Shown here: positions 1-6,061 of the stretch, piece after piece | How the letters are laid out: each line of letters opens with the position of its first letter | Numbering within the stretch: position 1 is the first letter of the stretch | Origin: an uncultured Bermanella sp. | GTDB lineage: Bacteria; Pseudomonadota; Gammaproteobacteria; Pseudomonadales; Oceanobacteraceae | DNA: 6,084 nucleotides | Direction: 5' to 3' | NCBI GenBank assembly: GCA_913054445.1 | Contig: CAJXIK010000124.1 | Coordinates: 1 to 6,084 of the forward strand | Position numbers and translations under genes: made by a program | The notes under the pieces: generated by a model | The model's database searches: none | Seen by the model: only the letters and a program-made list of their open reading frames with translations | Told to the model about the DNA's origin: nothing

Positions 1-246
1 TTAAATGAAGATGGCTTGCGCTATGACGATGAATTCGTTAAACATAAAATCCTAGACGCGGTGGGTGACTTATACTTATTGGGTCATAGCCTCATCGGTG
101 AATATGTCGGTGTTAAGTCCGGTCACGGCTTGAATAACCAGCTGCTGCGCGCCTTGTTAGAGCAAGTAGACTGCTGGGAGTTTGTCTCGTTCGAAGATGA
201 AAAAATGGCCCCCATATCTTATGCTAAGCCGGTATCCGCCGTTTAA
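1..246 (+). CDS. lpxC: LpxC, UDP-3-O-acyl-N-acetylglucosamine deacetylase (3' end only)
   Basis: Partial gene: the reading frame is open from base 1 and ends at TAA 244-246, so only the last 81 codons are present. LpxC is the zinc-dependent cytoplasmic deacetylase that makes the first committed step of lipid A synthesis. The fragment carries HKILD followed by KSGHGLNN. Counting from E. coli His238 and Asp242 (two zinc ligands) places the SGH histidine exactly at 265, the catalytic His, so no indel lies between them and the enzyme looks intact. Residue 1 of the fragment corresponds to about E. coli residue 224, giving a full length near 304, normal for the family. A TTG at 16 is an internal Leu codon and not a start. 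The tail ends KPVSAV and lacks the final Leu-Ala of the E. coli FtsH degron. The following genes, M23 then secA, fit the known lpxC neighbourhood. Confidence 0.97.
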   Translation, partial: LNEDGLRYDDEFVKHKILDAVGDLYLLGHSLIGEYVGVKSGHGLNNQLLRALLEQVDCWEFVSFEDEKMAPISYAKPVSAV

Positions 247-266
247 TAAGAAAATACACAACGAAT

Positions 267-349
267 ATTAATGATAATTTAGGGGGGTTGGTTCACCCTG
301 TGACGAATGTCTCAGTGTCTGGGCTGATCTCGTCTAAACTGTCATTAAT
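267..349. repeat. 8-bp dyad in the lpxC-M23 gap
   Basis: ATTAATGA at 267-274 is matched by its reverse complement TCATTAAT at 342-349. Because the second site continues into GA (palindrome TCATTAATGA, 342-351), the same octamer also reads as a direct repeat 77 bases apart. The 125-base gap (247-371) has no convincing ORF. A GGG/CCC hairpin of about 3-4 bp at 284-298 is too weak to call a terminator. A poor sigma70-like pair (TTAATA 243-248, 17-base spacer, TATTAA 266-271) is possible. The dyad could be an operator for the M23 gene or chance in AT-rich sequence. Confidence 0.25.
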
Positions 350-360
350 GAATAATACTT

Positions 361-364
361 AGGG
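361..364 (+). promoter_or_regulatory. Ribosome binding site of the M23 peptidase gene
   Basis: AGGG lies 7 bases before a GTG codon at 372. It supports GTG as the true start, because the next in-frame ATG (residue 29) falls inside the membrane segment and would destroy the N-terminal anchor. Confidence 0.55.
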
Positions 365-371
365 CGCTCAC

Positions 372-1304
372 GTGAATATTATTATTGTTGGTCAGCGCCA
401 CGGTCGCTCGAAGACGTTTTCCTTGGGGCCTGTGGCCCGTTGGTCTTTGACATTTATGCTAGCCATCTTGCCTTTCTCTATGGGGGCGGCGGGTTACTAC
501 CTCACCATGATGCTGGCCGACGAAGGCCTGTTTGGCCCCGAGACCGCCAAGGCTTGGCAGCAAGACCTTACCCAGCAACGAAATCAACTCAACAAGATTC
601 GCGCCCACACCGATGATCAACTGGTGGGGTTAACCCAGCGTATGGCTCAGCTACAAGCGCGTCTCACCCGCTTAGATGCCTTGGGCGAACGCCTTATTGA
701 CCGCTCTAAACTCGATAAGGGCGAATTTAATTTTGGCAGCCTGCCTGCCATCGGCGGGCCATCTCGTCAAGAGGTGGGTTCTGTTTACCAGGCCCCAGAT
801 ATCATCAGGGTACTGGATGAACTCAGCGAGCAAATTGACAACCGTGAACAGCAACTAGAAATACTCGACAGTATCCTAGGTGAGAAAAAAATCACCCGTG
901 ACACGTTTGTGGCAGGCTTACCCATCAAGAAAGGCTGGATGTCTTCCCGCTATGGCATGCGTACCGACCCCTTCACTGGCCGCCTGGCTTGGCATGCTGG
1001 GGTAGATTTCGCCGGCAAAAATGGCTCCGATATTGTCTCGGTCGCCTCGGGCGTGGTGACTTGGTCTGACAAGCGCTCTGGCTACGGCCTGCTGGTGGAG
1101 GTCAATCACGGCAACGGTTACAAGACCCGTTATGCGCACTGTGACGAGTCCAAGGTAAAAGTGGGTGACGTGGTGCGTAAGGGTGAAGTTCTGGCTCTAA
1201 TGGGCAGTAGTGGCCGCTCCACCGGCCCCCATGTTCACTTCGAAGTGTACAAAAATGGTCGCACCGTCGACCCTGCGTCCTATATTCATCGCACTCGCCG
1301 ATAG
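372..1304 (+). CDS. Membrane-anchored M23 (LytM/DD-endopeptidase type) metallopeptidase
   Basis: A 310-residue protein starting at GTG. Residues 1-23 are a basic cytoplasmic stretch (GQRHGRSK), about 24-48 a hydrophobic membrane or signal-anchor segment, 60-110 and 142-172 Gln/Leu/Arg-rich and probably coiled coil, and about 185-305 an M23 peptidase domain. The zinc site is complete: H208 and D212 in HAGVD, H289 in GPHVHFE, with H256 (YAH) and H287 as the other conserved catalytic histidines. M23 enzymes cut peptide cross-links in peptidoglycan. With an N-terminal anchor and a periplasmic domain, this one probably acts in cell-wall remodelling or as a cell-division type hydrolase. Because the metal ligands are kept it is probably active, unlike degenerate EnvC/NlpD-type LytM factors. 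It occupies the place of secM in enterobacteria, between lpxC and secA. The exact substrate and a gene name cannot be assigned from sequence. Confidence 0.93.
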   Translation: MNIIIVGQRHGRSKTFSLGPVARWSLTFMLAILPFSMGAAGYYLTMMLADEGLFGPETAKAWQQDLTQQRNQLNKIRAHTDDQLVGLTQRMAQLQARLTRLDALGERLIDRSKLDKGEFNFGSLPAIGGPSRQEVGSVYQAPDIIRVLDELSEQIDNREQQLEILDSILGEKKITRDTFVAGLPIKKGWMSSRYGMRTDPFTGRLAWHAGVDFAGKNGSDIVSVASGVVTWSDKRSGYGLLVEVNHGNGYKTRYAHCDESKVKVGDVVRKGEVLALMGSSGRSTGPHVHFEVYKNGRTVDPASYIHRTRR

Positions 1305-1330
1305 TACCCCGGCATAATCCCTACCTAGTC

Positions 1331-1396
1331 ATGACGGCTCTATGCTGCCCATGGCTTTATTTCGTTTTGATTTACCCACTAATAACAACTAATTAA
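1331..1396 (+). CDS. Possible 21-codon hydrophobic leader ORF upstream of secA
   Basis: In the 103-base M23-secA gap an ATG at 1331 opens 21 codons ending at TAA 1394-1396. The peptide begins MTALCCPWLYFVLIYP and ends LITTN, and is strongly hydrophobic in the middle. Its stop codon overlaps the purine-rich stretch AAAGAA (1395-1400) that serves as the secA ribosome-binding site, and lies 11 bases before the secA ATG. That geometry would suit translational coupling or a SecM-like export sensor. Against it: no Shine-Dalgarno sequence precedes the ATG (the upstream bases are CCCTACCTAGTC), there is no positive N-terminal charge, and no known arrest motif is seen. A random ORF of this length is quite likely. 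Confidence 0.2.
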   Translation: MTALCCPWLYFVLIYPLITTN

Positions 1397-1400
1397 AGAA
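1395..1400 (+). promoter_or_regulatory. Weak ribosome binding site of secA
   Basis: AAAGAA stands 7 bases before the secA ATG at 1408. It is the only purine-rich run nearby and matches the anti-SD poorly, so secA translation may need help from upstream translation or structure. A second in-frame ATG at 1414 (residue 3) is less well spaced. Confidence 0.4.
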
Positions 1401-1407
1401 TTATTTC

Positions 1408-4146
1408 ATGTTCATGCAATTGTTAACCAAGTTACTTGGTAGTAAAAACCAGCGCGAATTAAAGCGCTTAAGTAAAATTGTTGATCTTGTAAATGCCTTC
1501 GAAGCCGATATGCAGGCTTTAAGCGATGAAGCCCTCAAGGCGAAAACACAAGAATTTCGCGAACGTTTGGCTAAGGGAGAAACCCTAGATCAAATCTTAC
1601 CGGAAGCATTTGCCGCCATACGAGAAGGCAGTCAGCGCGTCATGGGCATGCGTCACTTCGATGTACAGTTAATGGGTGGTATGACTCTGCACAACGGTAA
1701 CATAGCCGAGATGCGCACCGGTGAGGGTAAGACCCTAGTGGCCACCCTCGCGGTATACCTCAATGCCTTGTCCGGCGAAGGCGTGCATGTGATCACCGTC
1801 AACGATTACCTAGCCGAGCGTGATGCCAACTGGATGCGCCCGTTATACGAATTCATGGGCCTGAGTGTCGGCATCGTCATCTCTGGCCTAGACTCCGCGC
1901 AAAAGAAAACGGCCTATGAGGCGGACATTAGCTACGGCACCAACAACGAGTTTGGTTTTGACTACCTGCGTGACAACATGTCGTTATCGGTGGAGGAGCG
2001 CGTGCAGCGCGGCCTGTCCTTTGCGGTGATCGATGAGGTGGATTCCATCTTAATAGATGAAGCCCGTACCCCATTGATTATTTCTGGTGCGGCGCAAGAT
2101 AGCTCGGCCATGTACAAGCAAATCAATCTGCTCGTGCCTAAATTAATTGAGCACAAAGAAGTAGAAGAGGGGGTGGTCGAACAAGAGGGTCACTTCGTCA
2201 TCGACCTCAAGACGCGCACCGTAGAACTCAACGAAGCCGGTCACGAAGTGGTGGAAAGCATGCTGGTGGAGGCCAAGTTGCTGGAAGAGGGCGATAGCCT
2301 GTATGCCCCGCGCAACTTACTAATGCTGCATTTCGTACACGCGGCGTTACGCGCCCATTCGTTGTATCAGCGCAACATAGATTACATCGTGCAAAACGAG
2401 CAGGTGGTGATCGTCGATGAGCACACGGGTCGCACTATGCCGGGCCGTCGTTGGGGTGAGGGTTTACATCAGGCCATCGAAGCCAAGGAAGGGGTCAACA
2501 TTCAAAATGAAAGCCAGACCCTAGCCTCGACCACCTTCCAGAACTATTTTCGCCTATACGGCAAGCTGTCCGGCATGACCGGCACCGCAGATACCGAAGC
2601 GTTCGAGTTTAAGGAAATCTATGCCCTCGATGTGGTGGTGATTCCCACCAACGTAGATGTGTCGCGTATCGACTTCAATGACCTAGTGTTCCTCAGCGAG
2701 CAAGAAAAATACCAAGCGGTGATCGAGGAAATTCGCGAGGTGACCGCGCAAGGGCGTCCGGTACTGGTGGGCACCGCCAGCATCGAAAGCAGCGAATTAA
2801 TATCCAATGCCCTCAAGCAAGCGAAAATTAAACACAGCGTACTAAATGCCAAGCATCACTCCAACGAAGCGCAGATCATCGCCGATGCCGGTCGACCGGG
2901 TGTGGTCACCATCGCCACCAACATGGCGGGCCGCGGCACGGATATCAAGCTCGGTGGTAACCTTGAGCTAGAGCTAGAGAAAATCAACAACCCCAACGAT
3001 GACAAGATTGCTAAGCACACCGCCGACTGGCAGCTGCGTCATGAGGCCGTTTTAACATCGGGTGGCCTGCATATTATTGGTACTGAACGTCACGAGAGTC
3101 GGCGTATCGATAACCAATTGCGTGGTCGTGCCGGACGTCAGGGCGATGCCGGTTCATCACGTTTCTTCCTGTCGTTAGAAGATAGCCTAATGCGCATCTT
3201 TGCCAGCGACCGTACCCGCAAGTTAATGCAGACCCTAGGCATGAAAGACGGTGAGGCCATAGAGCATCGCATGGTGTCGAACGCCATCGAAAAAGCCCAA
3301 CGCAAGGTCGAGGGCCGTAACTTCGATATTCGTAAGCAGTTGCTCGAATACGATAACGTGGCCAACGATCAACGCCGTGTGATTTACCAGCAGCGTAATG
3401 AATTGTTAGAAGCGGATACCATCGAAAGCACCATCAGCACCATTCGTGAAGATGTGATCAATGAAAGCATCAGCGAATACATTCCACCGCAGAGCATGGT
3501 GGAGCAGTGGGACGTGGAAGGCTTGGAAAGCGCGCTGGAAACTGGCTTTGCCATACAGGTACCGATTCAAGAGTGGCTCGCAGCAGATAAGTCCCTGTAT
3601 GAAGAGACCCTGCGTGAGCGCATTAGCAAGTTGATCGCCGAAAACTACTTAGAGAAAAGCACTCAGGCGGGTGAAGAGGTGATGCGCAACTTCGAGAAAC
3701 GCATCATGTTGCAGATCATCGACCACCAGTGGAAAGAACACTTGGCCACTATGGATCACCTGCGTCAGGGCATTCACCTGCGAGGCTATGCGCAGAAGAA
3801 CCCCAAGCAAGAATACAAGCGTGAATCGTTCGAGTTGTTTAAGCAGCTGCTCGAAGAAATTAAACACGAAACCATTCGCTATTTATCCCGCGTGCAATTT
3901 ATGCGTGACGATGAGGTGCAGCGCATGGAAGAGCAAGCCCGCGAGCAGGCCTCGGCTCAGCAGATGCAGTTTGAGCACGGCAAAGCATCGGCCATGGACG
4001 ATGCGCCTCAGCCAGCTCAAGAAACCGCCGCAGCGGAAGCTGTGGTGCAGCCGTTTGTGCGCGGTGGCAAGAAATTGGGCCGCAACGAGCCTTGCCCCTG
4101 TGGCTCGGGTAAGAAGTTTAAACAGTGCCACGGTAAGCTGGCTTAA
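1408..4146 (+). CDS. secA: SecA, preprotein translocase ATPase
   Basis: A 912-residue, full-length SecA, the cytoplasmic/peripheral-membrane ATPase that drives unfolded preproteins through SecYEG. Motifs appear in order: Walker A MRTGEGKT 102-109 (K108), Walker B VIDEVD 207-212 (D209, E210), the preprotein-binding domain at about 230-370, VDEHTGR 336-342, TGTA 391-394, helicase motif V TNMAGRGTD 504-512 and motif VI QLRGRAGRQGD 570-580. The helical scaffold / two-helix-finger region IDHQWKEHLATMDHLR follows at 771-786. After a Gln/Ala-rich variable linker (about 840-885), a SEC-C zinc site (C896, C898, C907, H908) ends the protein; this site binds SecB and lipid. The start MFMQLLTKLLGSKN matches the usual SecA N-terminus, supporting ATG 1408. 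No secM lies upstream: the preceding gene is an exported peptidase. The stop codon is the first part of a long inverted repeat. Confidence 0.99.
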   Translation: MFMQLLTKLLGSKNQRELKRLSKIVDLVNAFEADMQALSDEALKAKTQEFRERLAKGETLDQILPEAFAAIREGSQRVMGMRHFDVQLMGGMTLHNGNIAEMRTGEGKTLVATLAVYLNALSGEGVHVITVNDYLAERDANWMRPLYEFMGLSVGIVISGLDSAQKKTAYEADISYGTNNEFGFDYLRDNMSLSVEERVQRGLSFAVIDEVDSILIDEARTPLIISGAAQDSSAMYKQINLLVPKLIEHKEVEEGVVEQEGHFVIDLKTRTVELNEAGHEVVESMLVEAKLLEEGDSLYAPRNLLMLHFVHAALRAHSLYQRNIDYIVQNEQVVIVDEHTGRTMPGRRWGEGLHQAIEAKEGVNIQNESQTLASTTFQNYFRLYGKLSGMTGTADTEAFEFKEIYALDVVVIPTNVDVSRIDFNDLVFLSEQEKYQAVIEEIREVTAQGRPVLVGTASIESSELISNALKQAKIKHSVLNAKHHSNEAQIIADAGRPGVVTIATNMAGRGTDIKLGGNLELELEKINNPNDDKIAKHTADWQLRHEAVLTSGGLHIIGTERHESRRIDNQLRGRAGRQGDAGSSRFFLSLEDSLMRIFASDRTRKLMQTLGMKDGEAIEHRMVSNAIEKAQRKVEGRNFDIRKQLLEYDNVANDQRRVIYQQRNELLEADTIESTISTIREDVINESISEYIPPQSMVEQWDVEGLESALETGFAIQVPIQEWLAADKSLYEETLRERISKLIAENYLEKSTQAGEEVMRNFEKRIMLQIIDHQWKEHLATMDHLRQGIHLRGYAQKNPKQEYKRESFELFKQLLEEIKHETIRYLSRVQFMRDDEVQRMEEQAREQASAQQMQFEHGKASAMDDAPQPAQETAAAEAVVQPFVRGGKKLGRNEPCPCGSGKKFKQCHGKLA

Positions 4147-4222
4147 AAGAATCGGCTGCGGGCTTCCCTTGTACGAGGCCACCCCGTGGCCGATTCTTTG
4201 CCATCCCAGGCCGATTCTTTTA
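4144..4222. terminator. secA-argJ dyad with two alternative 3' arms (probable terminator/attenuator-like structure)
   Basis: The arm TAAAAGAATCGGC (4144-4156, beginning with the secA stop codon) can pair perfectly over 13 bp with GCCGATTCTTTTA (4210-4222). Alternatively AAAGAATCGGC (4146-4156) pairs over 11 bp with GCCGATTCTTT (4189-4199), extended inward by 4158-4162 against 4183-4187 (with a G-U at the junction). The two pairings exclude each other. The arms are A-rich on the left and U-rich on the right, as in bidirectional intrinsic terminators, although neither U-run is long. A small hairpin at 4177-4191 can coexist only with the 13-bp pairing. Terminator function is inferred from position after secA and before argJ. 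Confidence 0.6.
4171..4198 (+). repeat. REP-like element, copy 1 (after secA)
   Basis: GTACGAG, then the hairpin GGCCAC-CCC-GTGGCC (4177-4191), then CGATTCTT. It aligns base for base with the three elements after mutT (5947, 6004, 6062) except at five positions. Four of these are the paired stem changes that keep the hairpin; the fifth is CGATTCTT versus CGATGCTT. The layout (short conserved GTA-type lead followed by a compact hairpin in an intergenic gap) resembles bacterial REP elements. That assignment is by analogy. Confidence 0.6.
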
Positions 4223-4230
4223 CCATCCAA
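4188..4230 (+). repeat. Two-copy direct repeat of about 21 bases
   Basis: GGCCGATTCTTT at 4188-4199 recurs at 4209-4220. Each copy is followed by CCATCC (4201-4206 and 4223-4228), with G versus TA between the two blocks. The duplication creates the second 3' arm of the secA-argJ dyad. After it, 4231-4263 holds no recognisable site apart from AT-rich sequence leading to the argJ ribosome-binding site. Confidence 0.6.
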
Positions 4231-4263
4231 AAGCCACACTATGCCCCCCTTAATTATTTAAAA

Positions 4264-4269
4264 AAGAGA
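4264..4269 (+). promoter_or_regulatory. Ribosome binding site of argJ
   Basis: AAGAGA sits 5 bases before ATG 4275, supporting that start. No convincing sigma70 promoter was found between the secA dyad and this site, so argJ may be transcribed by read-through or by a weak promoter. Confidence 0.5.
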
Positions 4270-4274
4270 TAAAC

Positions 4275-5495
4275 ATGTCGGTAAACTTGTCTGTGTTTGA
4301 TGCCTTTCACCCAATTAACGGCCTAAAAATGGGCTATAGCAATGCCGGAATCAAACAAACCGAACGACCAGACGTGGTCGTGTTTGAACTAGCCCAGGGT
4401 GCCACCAGCGCCGGTGTCTTTACGCAAAATGCCTTCTGTGCGGCTCCGGTACAAATTTGTAAGGCGCACCTGCAACAGGCAAGCACTCAGTATTTGCTGA
4501 TCAACACAGGTAATGCCAATGCCGGCACAGGTGAGCCGGGTTACGCGGATGCCATGGCCATTTGCCAAGCCTTGGCAGATGCCAAGGGCGTAGATGTTCG
4601 CTCGGTGCTGCCGTTCTCCACCGGTGTCATCGGTGAGCGTCTGCCCCTAGCAAAAATCACCTCGGCACTGCCCTCTGCCCTTAATACTATGGATGCAGGA
4701 AATTGGTTTGCCGCCAGCCGTGGCATCATGACCACGGACACTCTTTCCAAGGGCACCTCCTGCCAGTTTGAATATCAGGGCACTACCTTTAGCATCTCGG
4801 GCATCTCTAAGGGGGCGGGTATGATCAAGCCCAACATGGCGACCATGTTAGGCTTTATTGCCACCGACGCGAAGGTGAGCAAAGAGATATTACAAGCCAT
4901 CTGTCACGAGCTGGCCGAAAAATCTTTTAATCGCATCACTATAGATGGCGACACCTCCACCAACGACTCGTGCATCTTGATGGCCACGGGTGCCAGTGGC
5001 GGGGCTGAATTAACCGATAAAAACGATGCTTTTTATGGGGTATTAAAGGCTCAATTAGAGAAAGTCTTCATCTGTCTGGCGCAGGCCATCGTGCGTGATG
5101 GCGAAGGAGCCAGCAAATTTGTGAGCATAAACGTGAGCGGCTGTAACAACAACGCCGAAGCGTTGGAGATTGCCTACACGGTGGCCCACAGTCCGTTGGT
5201 GAAAACGGCCTTGTTTGCATCGGATGCCAACTGGGGGCGTATCTTGGCGGCCGTGGGGCGCAGCCATGTAAAAGACATTAGAGTGGAAGACATACAAATT
5301 CACCTAGATGAGGTGTGCATCGTCAACGATGGTGCCCGTGCCGAAGACTACACCGAAGAGGCGGGCAGTGCCGTCATGGCGCAGGATGAGCTAAGCATAA
5401 ATATTTCCATGGGGCGGGGCACCGCCAGTGAAACGGTGTGGACCACCGACCTGTCCCATGACTATGTAAGCATCAACGCCGATTATCGCAGTTAA
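4275..5495 (+). CDS. argJ: ArgJ, glutamate N-acetyltransferase / ornithine acetyltransferase
   Basis: A 406-residue protein of usual ArgJ length. ArgJ transfers the acetyl group from N-acetylornithine to glutamate, closing the cyclic arginine pathway in the cytoplasm. Some members also use acetyl-CoA to acetylate glutamate; sequence reading alone does not decide which type this is. The proenzyme cleaves itself at an Ala-Thr bond: here KPNMATML gives A189/T190, with T190 as the new N-terminal nucleophile of the beta chain. Other family blocks present are STGVIGE 115-121, GDTSTND 225-231, DGEGASK 275-281, SPLVKTA 306-312, DANWGR 317-322 and the conserved C-terminus ending NADYRS. No other arginine gene is nearby; its place between secA and mutT is a lineage trait and not a pathway cluster. 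mutT follows after 18 bases, so the two are probably co-transcribed. Confidence 0.98.
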   Translation: MSVNLSVFDAFHPINGLKMGYSNAGIKQTERPDVVVFELAQGATSAGVFTQNAFCAAPVQICKAHLQQASTQYLLINTGNANAGTGEPGYADAMAICQALADAKGVDVRSVLPFSTGVIGERLPLAKITSALPSALNTMDAGNWFAASRGIMTTDTLSKGTSCQFEYQGTTFSISGISKGAGMIKPNMATMLGFIATDAKVSKEILQAICHELAEKSFNRITIDGDTSTNDSCILMATGASGGAELTDKNDAFYGVLKAQLEKVFICLAQAIVRDGEGASKFVSINVSGCNNNAEALEIAYTVAHSPLVKTALFASDANWGRILAAVGRSHVKDIRVEDIQIHLDEVCIVNDGARAEDYTEEAGSAVMAQDELSINISMGRGTASETVWTTDLSHDYVSINADYRS

Positions 5496-5499
5496 AGAG
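5494..5499 (+). promoter_or_regulatory. Distant candidate ribosome binding site of mutT
   Basis: AAAGAG overlaps the argJ stop codon (TAA 5493-5495) but lies 14 bases from ATG 5514, longer than the usual 5-9. The bases between are almost all A and T. Initiation may rely on coupling to argJ translation or on the A/U-rich leader. Confidence 0.3.
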
Positions 5500-5513
5500 T
5501 ACAAAAATTTTTT

Positions 5514-5909
5514 ATGAAAAAAATAGAGGTGGTGGCGGCTGCCATATTATCGGTATGCGGTCAGCGTGTGTTTATCGCCAAGCGCCATGCCGCCGCTCAC
5601 CAAGGTGGGCTGTGGGAGTTTCCTGGCGGTAAAAAAGAAGCGGGGGAATCGGCGCAAGCTGCTCTGTATCGTGAGTTACAAGAGGAAGTGGCGATAAATG
5701 TTATTGCCTCACACAGCCTAATCAAGCTTAGCCATGACTACGGGGATAAATGTGTAGAGCTGGACGTTTATAAGGTCACTGCGTTCTCTGGCGAGCCAAG
5801 AGGGGCCGAAGGGCAAGTAACCCGTTGGGTGCCATTGAATGAGCTGCAAAACTTTGAATTTCCCGCTGCCAATCAGGCGATTATTGAGGCATTGCTAGCT
5901 GACTCGTGA
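5514..5909 (+). CDS. mutT: MutT-type Nudix hydrolase (8-oxo-dGTP diphosphatase)
   Basis: A 131-residue protein, close to E. coli MutT (129). MutT hydrolyses 8-oxo-dGTP to the monophosphate and so prevents A:T to C:G mutations. The N-terminus MKKIEVVAAAIL is typical and fixes the start. The Nudix box runs from G39 to I61: G39, E45, R53, E54, E57 and E58 are all in register, with the metal-binding glutamates E54, E57 and E58 present. The usual Gly before the last hydrophobic residue is Ala (EEVAI, A60). E99 in GAEGQ and N120 in PAANQ match E. coli E98 and N119, the latter important for 8-oxoguanine recognition, which favours true MutT over a generic Nudix enzyme. No thiamine-phosphate-synthase-like domain is fused, unlike the longer Pseudomonas-type proteins. 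The TGA stop lies within the first repeat unit of the downstream array. Confidence 0.93.
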   Translation: MKKIEVVAAAILSVCGQRVFIAKRHAAAHQGGLWEFPGGKKEAGESAQAALYRELQEEVAINVIASHSLIKLSHDYGDKCVELDVYKVTAFSGEPRGAEGQVTRWVPLNELQNFEFPAANQAIIEALLADS

Positions 5910-5946
5910 GCGATGCTTTGGCAAGTTCGCGCCGTGGCGATGCTTG

Positions 5947-5974
5947 GTACGAGCTCACCCCGTGAGCGATGCTT
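5947..5974 (+). repeat. REP-like element, copy 2
   Basis: GTACGAG, then hairpin GCTCAC-CCC-GTGAGC (5953-5967), then CGATGCTT. It is the structured half of the first array unit and its junction with the second. The hairpin may help end argJ-mutT transcription, but no U-tract follows. Confidence 0.6.
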
Positions 5975-6003
5975 AGTGTAAGTTCGTGCCGTGGTGATGC
6001 TTG

Positions 6004-6031
6004 GTACGAGCTCACCCCGTGAGCGATGCTT
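6004..6031 (+). repeat. REP-like element, copy 3
   Basis: Identical in all 28 bases to the copy at 5947. Stem 6010-6015 pairs with 6019-6024, loop 6016-6018. Confidence 0.6.
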
Positions 6032-6061
6032 GGGTGCAAGTTCGTGCCGTGGCGATGCTTG

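Noticed and set aside
1305..1407. A secM gene upstream of secA
   Set aside because: The gap is too short for SecM and no arrest motif is visible; only a 21-codon ORF fits there.
3883..4239. 118-codon - strand ORF opposite the secA end and the dyad
   Set aside because: Antisense shadow of secA; it runs through the inverted repeats and shows no recognisable domain.
3788..4261. 157-codon + strand ORF overlapping the 3' end of secA
   Set aside because: It is out of frame within secA, which has all its motifs through the zinc site, and its product is a Ser/Arg/Pro-rich shadow with no family resemblance.
4241..4261. 6-codon ORF (MPPLII) before argJ
   Set aside because: Too short and without a ribosome-binding site; it gives no arginine-codon attenuation signal.
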